A DNA stretch of 64,000 nt from Paludibacteraceae bacterium (GTDB taxonomy: Bacteria > Bacteroidota > Bacteroidia > Bacteroidales > Paludibacteraceae), in the NCBI GenBank assembly GCA_017551675.1, contig JAFZLC010000033.1, forward strand, positions 1-64,000. The letters run 5' to 3'. The notes under the pieces were generated by a model that saw only the letters and a program-made list of their open reading frames with translations, was not told where the DNA came from and ran no database searches. Position numbers and translations under genes: made by a program. Of this stretch, positions 1 to 7,431 are shown piece after piece. Numbering within the stretch: position 1 is the stretch's first letter; every line of letters begins with the position of its first letter.

Positions 1-140
1 AGCTGAAGGGCGATGTGGAGTCATGGGACGGAACTTACAACGGACGACCACTTCCATCCACCGACTATTGGTACACCATCAACATCCCAGAGATCGACAG
101 AGTGTACTCAGGTCACTTCACACTGATAAGAAGCAAATAA
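1..140 (+). CDS. 3' end of a secreted protein with a T9SS type B (gliding-motility) C-terminal domain
   Basis: Only the last 45 codons are inside the window (frame begins at base 3, stop TAA at 138-140). The tail reads WDGTYNGRPLPSTDYWY, then GHFTLIRSK. This is the characteristic end of the gliding-motility-associated (CHU_C, T9SS type B sorting) domain, which directs proteins across the outer membrane through the type IX system. The function of the upstream part cannot be seen. It agrees with the other T9SS cargo in this window. Confidence 0.85.
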   Translation, partial: LKGDVESWDGTYNGRPLPSTDYWYTINIPEIDRVYSGHFTLIRSK

Positions 141-190
141 TACCTCTTTAGCAGATGATGAGTACATCATCATCTCTCAAAAGCATAAGG

Positions 191-224
191 AAGGAATAGT
201 CTGTCATGGATTATTCCTTTCTTG
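191..224 (+). terminator. Rho-independent terminator after the T9SS cargo gene
   Basis: Inverted repeat AAGGAATA / TATTCCTT (191-198 and 212-219) with a 13-nt loop, followed by a T-rich stretch, 50 bases after the upstream stop codon. It lies between two convergent genes. Confidence 0.6.
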
Positions 225-251
225 TTTGTGTTAAATCATCTTGTGTGGTTA

Positions 252-530
252 TCATAGAATTCTTACATCGACTTCATGAGAACACACCCATGGAAACCAG
301 ACAACCAACCACCATCCTCCATTTAATTGAAGGGTGGTGATGATTCCGGTTATGCCGCTTACTGTATTACTGAGCAGTACGGTTTTGTATAGTTTCTTAT
401 TGAAATTCTTGCGTGTGAGATATCTCGTAAGTAATAAAGCTTCGCATAGAATGACAAACGCCATGAACGCCCATCCCATTGGCGTAAAAGCAAAGATGCC
501 AAATGATACATTCAGTAAATTCATTAGCAT
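252..530 (-). CDS. Small integral membrane protein, possibly C-terminally truncated
   Basis: A 92-residue hydrophobic protein with segments at about residues 5-33 and 50-82, ending just after NGGWWLVVWFPWVCSHEV. It starts 13 bases after the epimerase stop, with AAGG upstream of the ATG, so it is probably the last gene of the three-gene minus-strand unit. I do not recognise a function. The abrupt end after a conserved-looking Trp-rich stretch suggests only the N-terminal half of a longer membrane protein may remain; I found no continuation in the other frames before the terminator near 200. Confidence 0.55.
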   Translation of the reverse strand: MLMNLLNVSFGIFAFTPMGWAFMAFVILCEALLLTRYLTRKNFNKKLYKTVLLSNTVSGITGIITTLQLNGGWWLVVWFPWVCSHEVDVRIL

Positions 531-543
531 GTCGATTTAAGCC

Positions 544-2028
544 TTATTCCCAACCGTCAAAGATCTCCTCTCCGTAGTAGTTGTGCTCTTCTTTTGAATG
601 ATTTGGATACCACACTTGTGCAAAGAAAGGATTTCCTTTAGCAATCTCGTCGTAGTTCCATGGGGAAGGTAGGCATTCAGGACACCAATGACCTCCTAGT
701 AAAATCAGGGCAGGAGATGCCTTGAATTTATGTCCGAATTGACATTCCCATTCCAATGGGGTGGCAGCGTCTCCTTCAACCATTGTTTCGCTTAAACATT
801 TTCCTCCGCGAAATTCGGCGGCAGATTTCATGTCGTCTATATTCCATTGAGAAATAGGTTTGCTCTCGTCATATCCGTGATTTAGTACAATGGCCTTGTC
901 TGAAGGTTTGGATAAATCCTGATGTTTCCAATCAGGAATGTTCTTCCATGCTTCAAGAGAACCATAATAGGCGGCAATACGCTGTTTTTCGTTGTTTTTT
1001 ATCCAAGATTGAGTTCCCCATTTCTTCTTGTATGCCATTGGACGCATAGCAAGTTTGATGATGGGTGCAGGACAAATTGCAGCCAAGCGAAAGAACCAAG
1101 GCAATTGGTCTGCCATGTGCTTGAAATATTCGTCTATTGGTGTGTTGGCACGGAAGTGCAGATAATCTTCTAGTACTTGAGAGTCGAGATACCATTGTCC
1201 ATGAAAATTGCGAAGCACAAACCATTCGGGATTGAAAATCTTTTCAGGAGGAGGACAATGGATGGCAGCCATAAGTTTGCATTCAAGTTCATAGTTGCTG
1301 AGTCGATATTCTGGTCCGCTACCAATATTGTAAAAACGATTCCAAAACTCGTCAGGTACAGACGCTTCACATAGGTTAGCCAACACGCGACCGCTATCTT
1401 CTACCGTACACCATTCCAACACGCCTCTCAGTGGCACATGAAACATGATAGGATCATAATTCTTTAAAATTGTTGGATAGAGTATGCCTGATTGTCGAAG
1501 ACATACCCAGTGCTTTATACCTGATTCTACAATGATTCTTTCGGCTATCGTTTTACTGATGGCATAGTGGTCATATACACTGATGCAGACAGGATCGCCT
1601 GTTCTTCCCCAATGGTTAGGCTCATTGCGGTCGGATGTCTGTGCGACAGAACCGATGTAGCACACTTTGATATTGTCTGCATTAGGTTGAGCAAGGACCG
1701 CTTTGGCTACATTTTCTGCTGCCAGTGTGTTTACTTTCCTTGTCTTGTTGGGAAAATAATCGGCAGAAGGCGATACCATTCCACCTACGTGTAATACGTA
1801 GTCGGCCTCGCGAGTGGCTAATTCCACATCTTCGTAATGAGTTAAGTCACCCCATACGATTCTAATTCTGTCAGCATAGGGTGCTAATTTCTTTTTGTTG
1901 GTTTCGCTTGGACGAGCCAAGACAGTTATGTCGAAACGATCTAATCGTTGTAGTAGTTCTTGCAAGCCAGACCAACCCATGGTTCCTGTTGCACCTGTGA
2001 GAAATATTCTTTTTTTCATTGTTTGCAA
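544..2028 (-). CDS. Extended SDR NAD-dependent epimerase/dehydratase with a C-terminal zinc-finger-like tail
   Basis: The 494-residue protein opens with a Rossmann signature (GATGTMG at about residues 12-18), then DLTHYED and the catalytic-type pair YAISK (Tyr-x3-Lys near residue 157), as in extended short-chain dehydrogenases acting on nucleotide sugars or related substrates. The last ~100 residues differ: GGKC...WECQFGHKF...GGHWCPECLPSPW has paired Cys/His spacing resembling treble-clef zinc ribbons (DUF4379-like). The true substrate cannot be told. The gene starts 7 bases after the DUF4349 lipoprotein gene, so the two are probably cotranscribed. Confidence 0.75.
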   Translation of the reverse strand: MQTMKKRIFLTGATGTMGWSGLQELLQRLDRFDITVLARPSETNKKKLAPYADRIRIVWGDLTHYEDVELATREADYVLHVGGMVSPSADYFPNKTRKVNTLAAENVAKAVLAQPNADNIKVCYIGSVAQTSDRNEPNHWGRTGDPVCISVYDHYAISKTIAERIIVESGIKHWVCLRQSGILYPTILKNYDPIMFHVPLRGVLEWCTVEDSGRVLANLCEASVPDEFWNRFYNIGSGPEYRLSNYELECKLMAAIHCPPPEKIFNPEWFVLRNFHGQWYLDSQVLEDYLHFRANTPIDEYFKHMADQLPWFFRLAAICPAPIIKLAMRPMAYKKKWGTQSWIKNNEKQRIAAYYGSLEAWKNIPDWKHQDLSKPSDKAIVLNHGYDESKPISQWNIDDMKSAAEFRGGKCLSETMVEGDAATPLEWECQFGHKFKASPALILLGGHWCPECLPSPWNYDEIAKGNPFFAQVWYPNHSKEEHNYYGEEIFDGWE

Positions 2029-2035
2029 TTATTTG

Positions 2036-2926
2036 TTATTGCTCATTGTTTTTTTCGGCTTTTTTGTTTTGTTTCCGCCTCTTCCATAAATAGATGAATA
2101 CAGCAAGAATTATCCAGATAGGCCAAAGAATGATGATGCCGTGGAAAATATATTTTGCTATGCTCGCGCCATAGCCAAAGGAATTTTTGATTGAGAGGGA
2201 ATCATCGTCGTCAACATCGCATTCCTCTGTCTTTGTAAGACGTATAGATATTTTACTATAGTTTACATCTTGATCGATGGCTTGCATTCTTCTTGCTTCA
2301 AGGTCAGCCTCTTCTTGGATGATGTCCAATCGACGTTTCACCTCAAGTATATCGCTAATGCTATTGCACTTTTTGAGTAATTGCCTGTATTGCTCTGCTA
2401 TTGCATCTTTAGTCTTTTTCCTCGATACCGAATCGTAATATTCTTTTGTCTTATCTTCTGAAAAAATGTGCTTTCGTTCTATTTTTATGTTTTTATTTTC
2501 GCCCTCTAAACTTGACAAAAAAAGATCGAAATGAGAACTCGGAATACGTATTTCCAGATCTGTTGTTGTCGAATGTTTTCTTTTAACGCTGTACTCGGAT
2601 GTGTAGTATCCACCTGTTGCTTTTGTCAGACTGTCAATGAAGTGCTTTGCCTCCTTCATGTCCTCGCATTCAAGGGATAATTCACCAGTTCTAACAATCT
2701 TTCTGGAACATGATTGGCTATTTGAACTGATACTATCGCATGACCTATAATCAGAGGATTCTTTAGAATAGTTTTGCATTTCTCCATCTGCATTGGCAGT
2801 GGCTGGTTCGTAGTCGTAGGATTCTGATTCGGCGCAAAGCTCATATCCTTTTTCTTTATTGCATCCAGTTGCAAACGCCAAAATAATGGCGAAAATTATG
2901 AATCTTCTTAATTTACAATTCTTCAT
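2036..2926 (-). CDS. DUF4349 lipoprotein with C-terminal membrane anchor
   Basis: 296 residues. A signal peptide ends in a lipobox (FATGC, Cys22), so it is probably a lipoprotein. An acidic, serine-rich linker follows. The DUF4349 region starts at about residue 75 (RKIVRTGELSLEC) and has a helical hairpin around residues 165-215 (EVKRRLDIIQEEADLEARR). A transmembrane segment near residues 255-278 is followed by a basic tail. Family function is unknown. It is the first gene of a unit with the epimerase; a TATTTTTG -7-like box lies at 2974-2981 on the minus strand. Confidence 0.8.
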   Translation of the reverse strand: MKNCKLRRFIIFAIILAFATGCNKEKGYELCAESESYDYEPATANADGEMQNYSKESSDYRSCDSISSNSQSCSRKIVRTGELSLECEDMKEAKHFIDSLTKATGGYYTSEYSVKRKHSTTTDLEIRIPSSHFDLFLSSLEGENKNIKIERKHIFSEDKTKEYYDSVSRKKTKDAIAEQYRQLLKKCNSISDILEVKRRLDIIQEEADLEARRMQAIDQDVNYSKISIRLTKTEECDVDDDDSLSIKNSFGYGASIAKYIFHGIIILWPIWIILAVFIYLWKRRKQNKKAEKNNEQ

Positions 2927-2973
2927 GGCATTCTGTTTTTTTTGAAAATGTTCTAAAGCTTTGTTTGTGTTGA

Positions 2974-2981
2974 CAAAAATA
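2974..2981 (-). promoter_or_regulatory. -7 box for the DUF4349/epimerase unit
   Basis: Minus-strand TATTTTTG fits the Bacteroidetes -7 consensus TAnnTTTG, about 48 bases before the ATG at 2926. No clear -33 TTTG at the expected distance. Confidence 0.45.
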
Positions 2982-3040
2982 CATTTTACAAAGGAAAAAC
3001 GTGCGATAAATGTAAATATTTTATGTGCGATTCGTTCGCC

Positions 3041-3589
3041 TTATTTTATGTTTAGGTATTTATGTACTTGAATGGAAAGTCGCCAGTGAGGGTGTTTCAT
3101 GATGTAATCGATAACATCTTCCGTGTTCGTACAAGAGCAAGGTTGAAGGTAGTAATGTTGAGCCGTTATCTCATTGTGCCAGTGTTCTACATTGCTATTT
3201 TGGTAGACTACCTTTACCTCGTCGGCATTTTTTAAAATGGGGGCTAATTCCTCTTTTGGAGAGCAGGTGATCCAGTCTATGTTTTGCGGAATTTCATGCG
3301 TTCCGTTTGTCTCTATGGCTACCTTTTTCCCTTGTTGATGAAGAAGGTCTATTAGATGTTCGGAGACTTGCAGTGAGGGCTCTCCTCCTGTGAGTATAAC
3401 CCATGGAATGTCATATCCTTTTGCTTTTTCTGCAATCTCTTCTTCTGATAATTCCGTGTAAGGTTCGTGGTTTGTGTCACAAAATGGACAGTTGCAGTTG
3501 CATCCAGAGAAGCGGATGAAAAAAGCAGGGGTTCCCGTGTGGAAACCTTCTCCCTGAATGCTGGCAAACATTTCATTAATCCTTTTCAT
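3041..3589 (-). CDS. queE: 7-carboxy-7-deazaguanine synthase QueE
   Basis: Radical SAM enzyme turning 6-carboxytetrahydropterin into 7-carboxy-7-deazaguanine in preQ0/queuosine synthesis. From the start chosen here it has 182 residues, with the QueE Cys-x3-Cys-x2-Cys cluster at Cys30, Cys34 and Cys37 (SGCNCNCPFC) and the glycine-rich SAM-binding TGGEPSLQ. The frame is open upstream to 3652, but the ATG at 3589 is preferred because AGAAGGAA precedes it and it gives the usual family N-terminus (MKRINEMFASIQGEG). It overlaps the end of queD by 14 bases, so translation is probably coupled. Confidence 0.93.
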   Translation of the reverse strand: MKRINEMFASIQGEGFHTGTPAFFIRFSGCNCNCPFCDTNHEPYTELSEEEIAEKAKGYDIPWVILTGGEPSLQVSEHLIDLLHQQGKKVAIETNGTHEIPQNIDWITCSPKEELAPILKNADEVKVVYQNSNVEHWHNEITAQHYYLQPCSCTNTEDVIDYIMKHPHWRLSIQVHKYLNIK

Positions 3590-3911
3590 AGATTGCTGTA
3601 TTTCCTTCTGATTCTTGTACGGAGACTTTATAACAGTTGTCTGTGTTGTCACAGATCCAACGGGCTATGTTTTCAGCTGTAGGATTGATGCCAGGTAAGG
3701 AGTCGTTGAGAATGCAATGGTCTAGTTTCTGTTTGATCATCTCTTTGATGAGGGTAAAGTCTGTGACCATACCATTTTTGTTTAACTCTTTGGCTTTGCA
3801 ATAAATGGTTATAACCCAGTTGTGTCCATGCAGTGTTTTACATTTGCTTGGATAATCTAGCTCTAGATAGTGAGCGGCTGATATCTCTACTTTTTTCTCT
3901 ATATAATACAT
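3576..3911 (-). CDS. queD: 6-carboxy-5,6,7,8-tetrahydropterin synthase QueD
   Basis: Zinc enzyme of the PTPS/QueD family that makes 6-carboxytetrahydropterin from dihydroneopterin triphosphate. In 111 residues it shows the zinc ligands His14 (SAAH), His28 and His30 (LHGHNW), the catalytic-type Cys24, the PTAENIA motif and the pterin-anchoring QESEGN near the C-terminus. It sits between queC and queE in the order of the pathway genes. Confidence 0.93.
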   Translation of the reverse strand: MYYIEKKVEISAAHYLELDYPSKCKTLHGHNWVITIYCKAKELNKNGMVTDFTLIKEMIKQKLDHCILNDSLPGINPTAENIARWICDNTDNCYKVSVQESEGNTAIYEKD

Positions 3912-3921
3912 ATCTCTCGTT

Positions 3922-4575
3922 TTAATGTTGGTAAGGTGTATTGTCTTTGATGCCAGCTAATTGAAGTGCTTCTTTTCGCTCTCTGCAAGTTCCGCACTTT
4001 CCACAATGAATTTCGCCTCCACGGTAGCAACTCCATGTTTGAGAGTAGTCGATACCGAGTTGTGCACCACGTCTGGCAATATCTGCCTTGGTGAGATTCG
4101 TGTAGGGTGCCCAGAGAGTGACGTTTTGGTATGTGCCTGCAGACATAGCCTTGCTCATATTGTCGACAAAGTTTGGCGTGCAATCTGGGTAGATGGTGTG
4201 ATCACCTCCATGATTAGCCATCATGACATATTTGGCTTTTACATCATCGGCGATACCTGTGGCGATGGAGAGCATAATGCCGTTTCTGAAAGGAACAACG
4301 GTTGATTTCATGTTCTCTTCGTCATAATTTCCTTCTGGAATGGCATCGTCGCCTTCTATAAGGGAGCTATGTAGATATTCTTTAATGAAATCCAAACGAA
4401 TCGTATGATGAGGAATCCCTAGTTTCTGACAATGATACTCGGCAAGCGGTATCTCTTTGTCGTTATGGTTGCTTCCATAGTGAAAGGAGATAGCTTTCAA
4501 TATGCGATCTTGATACTCATAGAGCAGAGTAGTGCTGTCCATCCCTCCGGACAAGATAATGATACAATCTTTCAT
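3922..4575 (-). CDS. queC: 7-cyano-7-deazaguanine (preQ0) synthase QueC
   Basis: ATP-dependent enzyme converting 7-carboxy-7-deazaguanine to preQ0. 217 residues with the PP-loop SGGMDS at residues 9-14 and a C-terminal zinc site of four cysteines (CYRGGEIHCGKCGTC). Ends 10 bases before queD and starts 10 bases after queF, consistent with one operon. Confidence 0.95.
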   Translation of the reverse strand: MKDCIIILSGGMDSTTLLYEYQDRILKAISFHYGSNHNDKEIPLAEYHCQKLGIPHHTIRLDFIKEYLHSSLIEGDDAIPEGNYDEENMKSTVVPFRNGIMLSIATGIADDVKAKYVMMANHGGDHTIYPDCTPNFVDNMSKAMSAGTYQNVTLWAPYTNLTKADIARRGAQLGIDYSQTWSCYRGGEIHCGKCGTCRERKEALQLAGIKDNTPYQH

Positions 4576-4585
4576 ATTGGGTGGA

Positions 4586-5059
4586 TTAATAAGATTTGTT
4601 CATTTGAGCTGCTATGCGCTGTGCTTTCAACTCTTGGTGATTAGCGTCTGCATAGTTGGCAAAAGGGTAGATGGAGATACCTCCTCTTGGTGTAAAGATA
4701 CCATAAACCTCAATGTATCTTGGTTCCATCAGATGAATTAGGTCTTTCATGATGATGTTGATGCAATCTTCATGAAAATCACCATGGTTGCGGAAACCGA
4801 AAAGATATAGCTTGAGAGACTTGCTCTCTACCATTCTTTCGTTTGGTATATAGTTGATGACGATTTTTGCAAAATCAGGTTGGCCAGTTTTAGGACATAG
4901 ACTTGTGAACTCTGGACAATTAAGGGTGACCAGATAGTCTAACTCCTGATGCTTGTTGACAAATGTTTCTAATAAATCGGGATTGTACGTGGAGGGATAA
5001 ATGGTTTTACTCTCTCCTAACAGGGTAACACCTGCTAATTCTTCTGATGTTCGTGCCAT
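4586..5059 (-). CDS. queF: NADPH-dependent 7-cyano-7-deazaguanine reductase QueF (type I)
   Basis: Reduces the nitrile of preQ0 to the aminomethyl of preQ1, which is then placed in tRNA. The 157-residue protein has the unimodular (short) form: Cys55 in [11 protein letters not shown] forms the thioimide, Asp62 is the proton donor, and the QueF motif ESKSLKLY lies at residues 78-85, the same numbering as in Bacillus QueF. It is the first gene of queF-C-D-E. I saw no preQ1 riboswitch in its leader. Confidence 0.95.
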   Translation of the reverse strand: MARTSEELAGVTLLGESKTIYPSTYNPDLLETFVNKHQELDYLVTLNCPEFTSLCPKTGQPDFAKIVINYIPNERMVESKSLKLYLFGFRNHGDFHEDCINIIMKDLIHLMEPRYIEVYGIFTPRGGISIYPFANYADANHQELKAQRIAAQMNKSY

Positions 5060-5098
5060 TGTTTTTAGTTATTTAGAGGAAAAACTGAAAGCTCTATT

Positions 5099-5122
5099 GT
5101 GGGGAGTTTTAAATCCCCAATG
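5099..5122 (-). other. Small hairpin in the queF leader
   Basis: Minus-strand GGGGA...TCCCC, a five-pair G/C-rich stem with a loop of about eight bases, between the tRNA terminator and queF. Its role is unknown; it does not match the preQ1 riboswitch consensus I know. Confidence 0.3.
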
Positions 5123-5152
5123 AAAAAAAAGCCACACATTTTAGTGTGGCTT
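5123..5152 (-). terminator. Terminator of the tRNA-Asn gene
   Basis: Stem AAGCCACAC / GTGTGGCTT (5129-5137 with 5144-5152), followed on the minus strand by a run of eight T. It starts three bases after the tRNA 3' end. Confidence 0.8.
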
Positions 5153-5154
5153 TG

Positions 5155-5228
5155 CGCTCCTTCTTGGACTTGAACCAAGGACCCCCTGATTAACAGTCAG
5201 ATGCTCTAACCGACTGAGCTAAAGAAGC
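5155..5228 (-). tRNA. tRNA-Asn (GTT)
   Basis: A 74-base cloverleaf on the minus strand: acceptor GCTTCTT pairs with AAGGAGC (with a G-T pair), D stem GCTC/GAGC, anticodon loop CTGTTAA with anticodon GTT, T arm CTTGG-TTCAAGT-CCAAG, discriminator G, no encoded CCA. tRNA-Asn is one of the four tRNAs that receive queuosine at the anticodon G, and the preQ1 operon lies directly downstream. Confidence 0.95.
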
Positions 5229-5255
5229 ATTTTTGCCTTGTTTTCAAAAGCGTTG

Positions 5256-5287
5256 CAAATGTAGTGCTTTATTTTCTATAATCCAAA
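5256..5287 (-). promoter_or_regulatory. Promoter of tRNA-Asn
   Basis: Minus-strand TTTG (5287-5284), a 20-base gap, then TACATTTG (5263-5256), close to the Bacteroidetes primary sigma consensus; the predicted transcript starts about 20 bases before the tRNA. Confidence 0.7.
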
Positions 5288-5401
5288 TGTTTTCGTCTCT
5301 TTTTTTAGTTTGTTGCGTAATCTGAATGGACGAAAAACCTGAATATTCATCTCTTTTCTTTATAAGCATTTGAATACTATGGTTTTATTCATTCCTTAGA
5401 T

Positions 5402-7414
5402 TTATGGTTGGCAATGTGTTATTTTCAACACTTCATCGCAGAATTTGATGATATATACGCCGTTTCTTTCGTTTTTCATCTCGATGTATTGCCCTTTGCC
5501 GTTAGAAATGACATTGCCATGGATGTCATAGAGCGTCCATTGACAGGATTCTCCCAAGTCAACGCGTTGCAACATTTGATCATAATAAGCTATGCTGTTT
5601 TCTTCCGAATGACTTTCTTGCAGTTGAGAGGATGAACCTTTGCCAAATTTGATGTTTCGTAAGATTAATTCATCTGTATTGCCGCTGATGGTGATGTAGA
5701 GGTCTTGTATGCCACTCAGTGCACTTAGAGGAGTACATTCTACTTCAACCCATTCCTCCCCTGATTTAGGTAGGTCGCAACTGGATAGAATAGTTCCATT
5801 TTTACTTCCCGAACGAATATTCAGTTTTCCCCCGTTGGCGTTTTTTACGATGACGGAGAGGTCTGAGGAGACAATGCTGTCTGTGATTACGTTTTCAAAG
5901 AGAGCCCATCCTCCCTCTTTCATACATAATTCATCTTTTTCATTCAGGCGGATGCGCATACCATTGTCAAAACCATTGCCTGGTAGAGAATCGCGTATGA
6001 TACGTAGGAAGTCGATACGGTCTAATTCGGAGAAGTTTTTTCCGACACGTACTTCAATGAAGTTGCCTCCTCGTTTGAGGTGTGCTGGAATGTATATGAA
6101 AGAGTTCTCAGGGAAAGTTCCCCATGCTCCTGTTGAGGGAAGTTCTATCTCTCTGTTTTCTCCATTGATGCTGATGTTATGGGTTGCGTCTTCACCTCCG
6201 TTTGCATATCGGTATCGGAGTAGATAATCACCCTCCTGCATGATGTTTATGGGTAAACGAACGGAGCTTTTGGATGTGTTGATGTAAGCTACGTATTCTC
6301 CGTTGGATGAGGTGTTACTCTCTGTGATGACCAAGTCTCCACTTACTCCTCGCGTGAGTATGCCATGTTCGGCCTCTGCACTGAGGTGTCGACCTAAAAA
6401 TGGTTGTCCCATCTCAGGCCAATTATCTTCTGTAAAGACTATATCACGTACATGAAGGGTGGGGGCTCCGTTTGATTTTGAATTGTAGTAGTGATGAACA
6501 AAACGGATGCGATTTAGGTCTTTGAAGGCTTCACCTCCGCCCGGACCGTAATAGCGACCGTATCGCTCCATTAGAATGGTACCACCTCCGTTGGTTAGCG
6601 CCTTCCCGCTTCTGTCTACGTATGGACCTGTGATGTTGTCGGATCGTCCCATGGCTGTTTTGTATGTGTTCTGATTCAATTCGCTTCCCATTTTACAACA
6701 TACATCCCATGCGGTGAATAGGAAGTACTGGCCATTGTGTTCAATCAGGCTGGGACCTTCGATACCCGAACCATTTCGAGAGGCTAACCGATAAACCGTA
6801 TTGTCGGAGGATGATTGCTTGCCTGTCGATTCATCCAAACGAATCATGCGAATGCCATCCCACCATGAACCAAACACCATCCAGTAATTATTGTTTAAGT
6901 CTTTCACCACGTCTGCATCGATGGCATTATAGTTGTTGCCACTGCCACTGCGTACCACTTCTCCCATATCTGTCCACCCATCTTTTGTGGGGTGATTGTT
7001 TGTCATGAGACCGATGCCAGAGGTGTTTTTACCAAATGCGGATCCCGTGTAGTAGACACGAAACTGATTGCCGAAATAATTTAGGTCAGGTGCCCAGATG
7101 TCTTCTATCTGATTGTTGGTGACTGTTTTAAGCCAATTGGGTATGCTGGATAATGTTCTGCCTAGTGCATTCCAATTTATAGCATCTTCAGAAGTGTAAA
7201 GAGTCAGCATGTTATTGGTGACCATCAATGCGTATCCGTCTTCATAACGTACGATGGATGGATCGTGTCCGCCAAAACAATTATCTTTAGCATACCAATC
7301 GGCCGTATATGCCACCTGCGTTGTCAGTAAAAGAAGGAGACTGACGCACCACGAACGTAATCCGTGGTGCAGCTCATTAAAATTATAAGTGTTTGTGTCT
7401 GGAATTTTCATCAT
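5402..7414 (-). CDS. Secreted GH43 arabinanase/arabinofuranosidase-like enzyme with T9SS tail
   Basis: 670 residues. After an N-terminal signal segment, a five-bladed GH43 domain spans about residues 40-340 and keeps all three acidic signatures: Asp51 in HDPSIV (base), the Asp in NAIDADVV (about 166-168) and Glu219 in GIEGPSL (acid). The arrangement resembles endo-1,5-alpha-arabinanases. Then come two beta-sandwich regions, the first CBM6/35-like (SAEAEHG... to about 480), and a C-terminal type A T9SS-like domain (WTLYDIHGNVISNG...NGVYIIKF). It is last in a three-gene operon with the PL1-CE8 and GH30 genes, 17 bases after the former. Exact substrate is inferred. Confidence 0.85.
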   Translation of the reverse strand: MMKIPDTNTYNFNELHHGLRSWCVSLLLLLTTQVAYTADWYAKDNCFGGHDPSIVRYEDGYALMVTNNMLTLYTSEDAINWNALGRTLSSIPNWLKTVTNNQIEDIWAPDLNYFGNQFRVYYTGSAFGKNTSGIGLMTNNHPTKDGWTDMGEVVRSGSGNNYNAIDADVVKDLNNNYWMVFGSWWDGIRMIRLDESTGKQSSSDNTVYRLASRNGSGIEGPSLIEHNGQYFLFTAWDVCCKMGSELNQNTYKTAMGRSDNITGPYVDRSGKALTNGGGTILMERYGRYYGPGGGEAFKDLNRIRFVHHYYNSKSNGAPTLHVRDIVFTEDNWPEMGQPFLGRHLSAEAEHGILTRGVSGDLVITESNTSSNGEYVAYINTSKSSVRLPINIMQEGDYLLRYRYANGGEDATHNISINGENREIELPSTGAWGTFPENSFIYIPAHLKRGGNFIEVRVGKNFSELDRIDFLRIIRDSLPGNGFDNGMRIRLNEKDELCMKEGGWALFENVITDSIVSSDLSVIVKNANGGKLNIRSGSKNGTILSSCDLPKSGEEWVEVECTPLSALSGIQDLYITISGNTDELILRNIKFGKGSSSQLQESHSEENSIAYYDQMLQRVDLGESCQWTLYDIHGNVISNGKGQYIEMKNERNGVYIIKFCDEVLKITHCQP

Positions 7415-7431
7415 ATATCGCAGGTATTTGT

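Noticed and set aside
5060-5122. preQ1 riboswitch ahead of queF
   Set aside because: The hairpin GGGGA...TCCCC and the tail do not fit the preQ1-I or preQ1-II consensus.
5709-6227. 172-codon plus-strand frame opposite the GH43 gene
   Set aside because: Antisense shadow of a well-supported enzyme; Ser/Pro/Arg-rich composition typical of such frames, no homology recognised.
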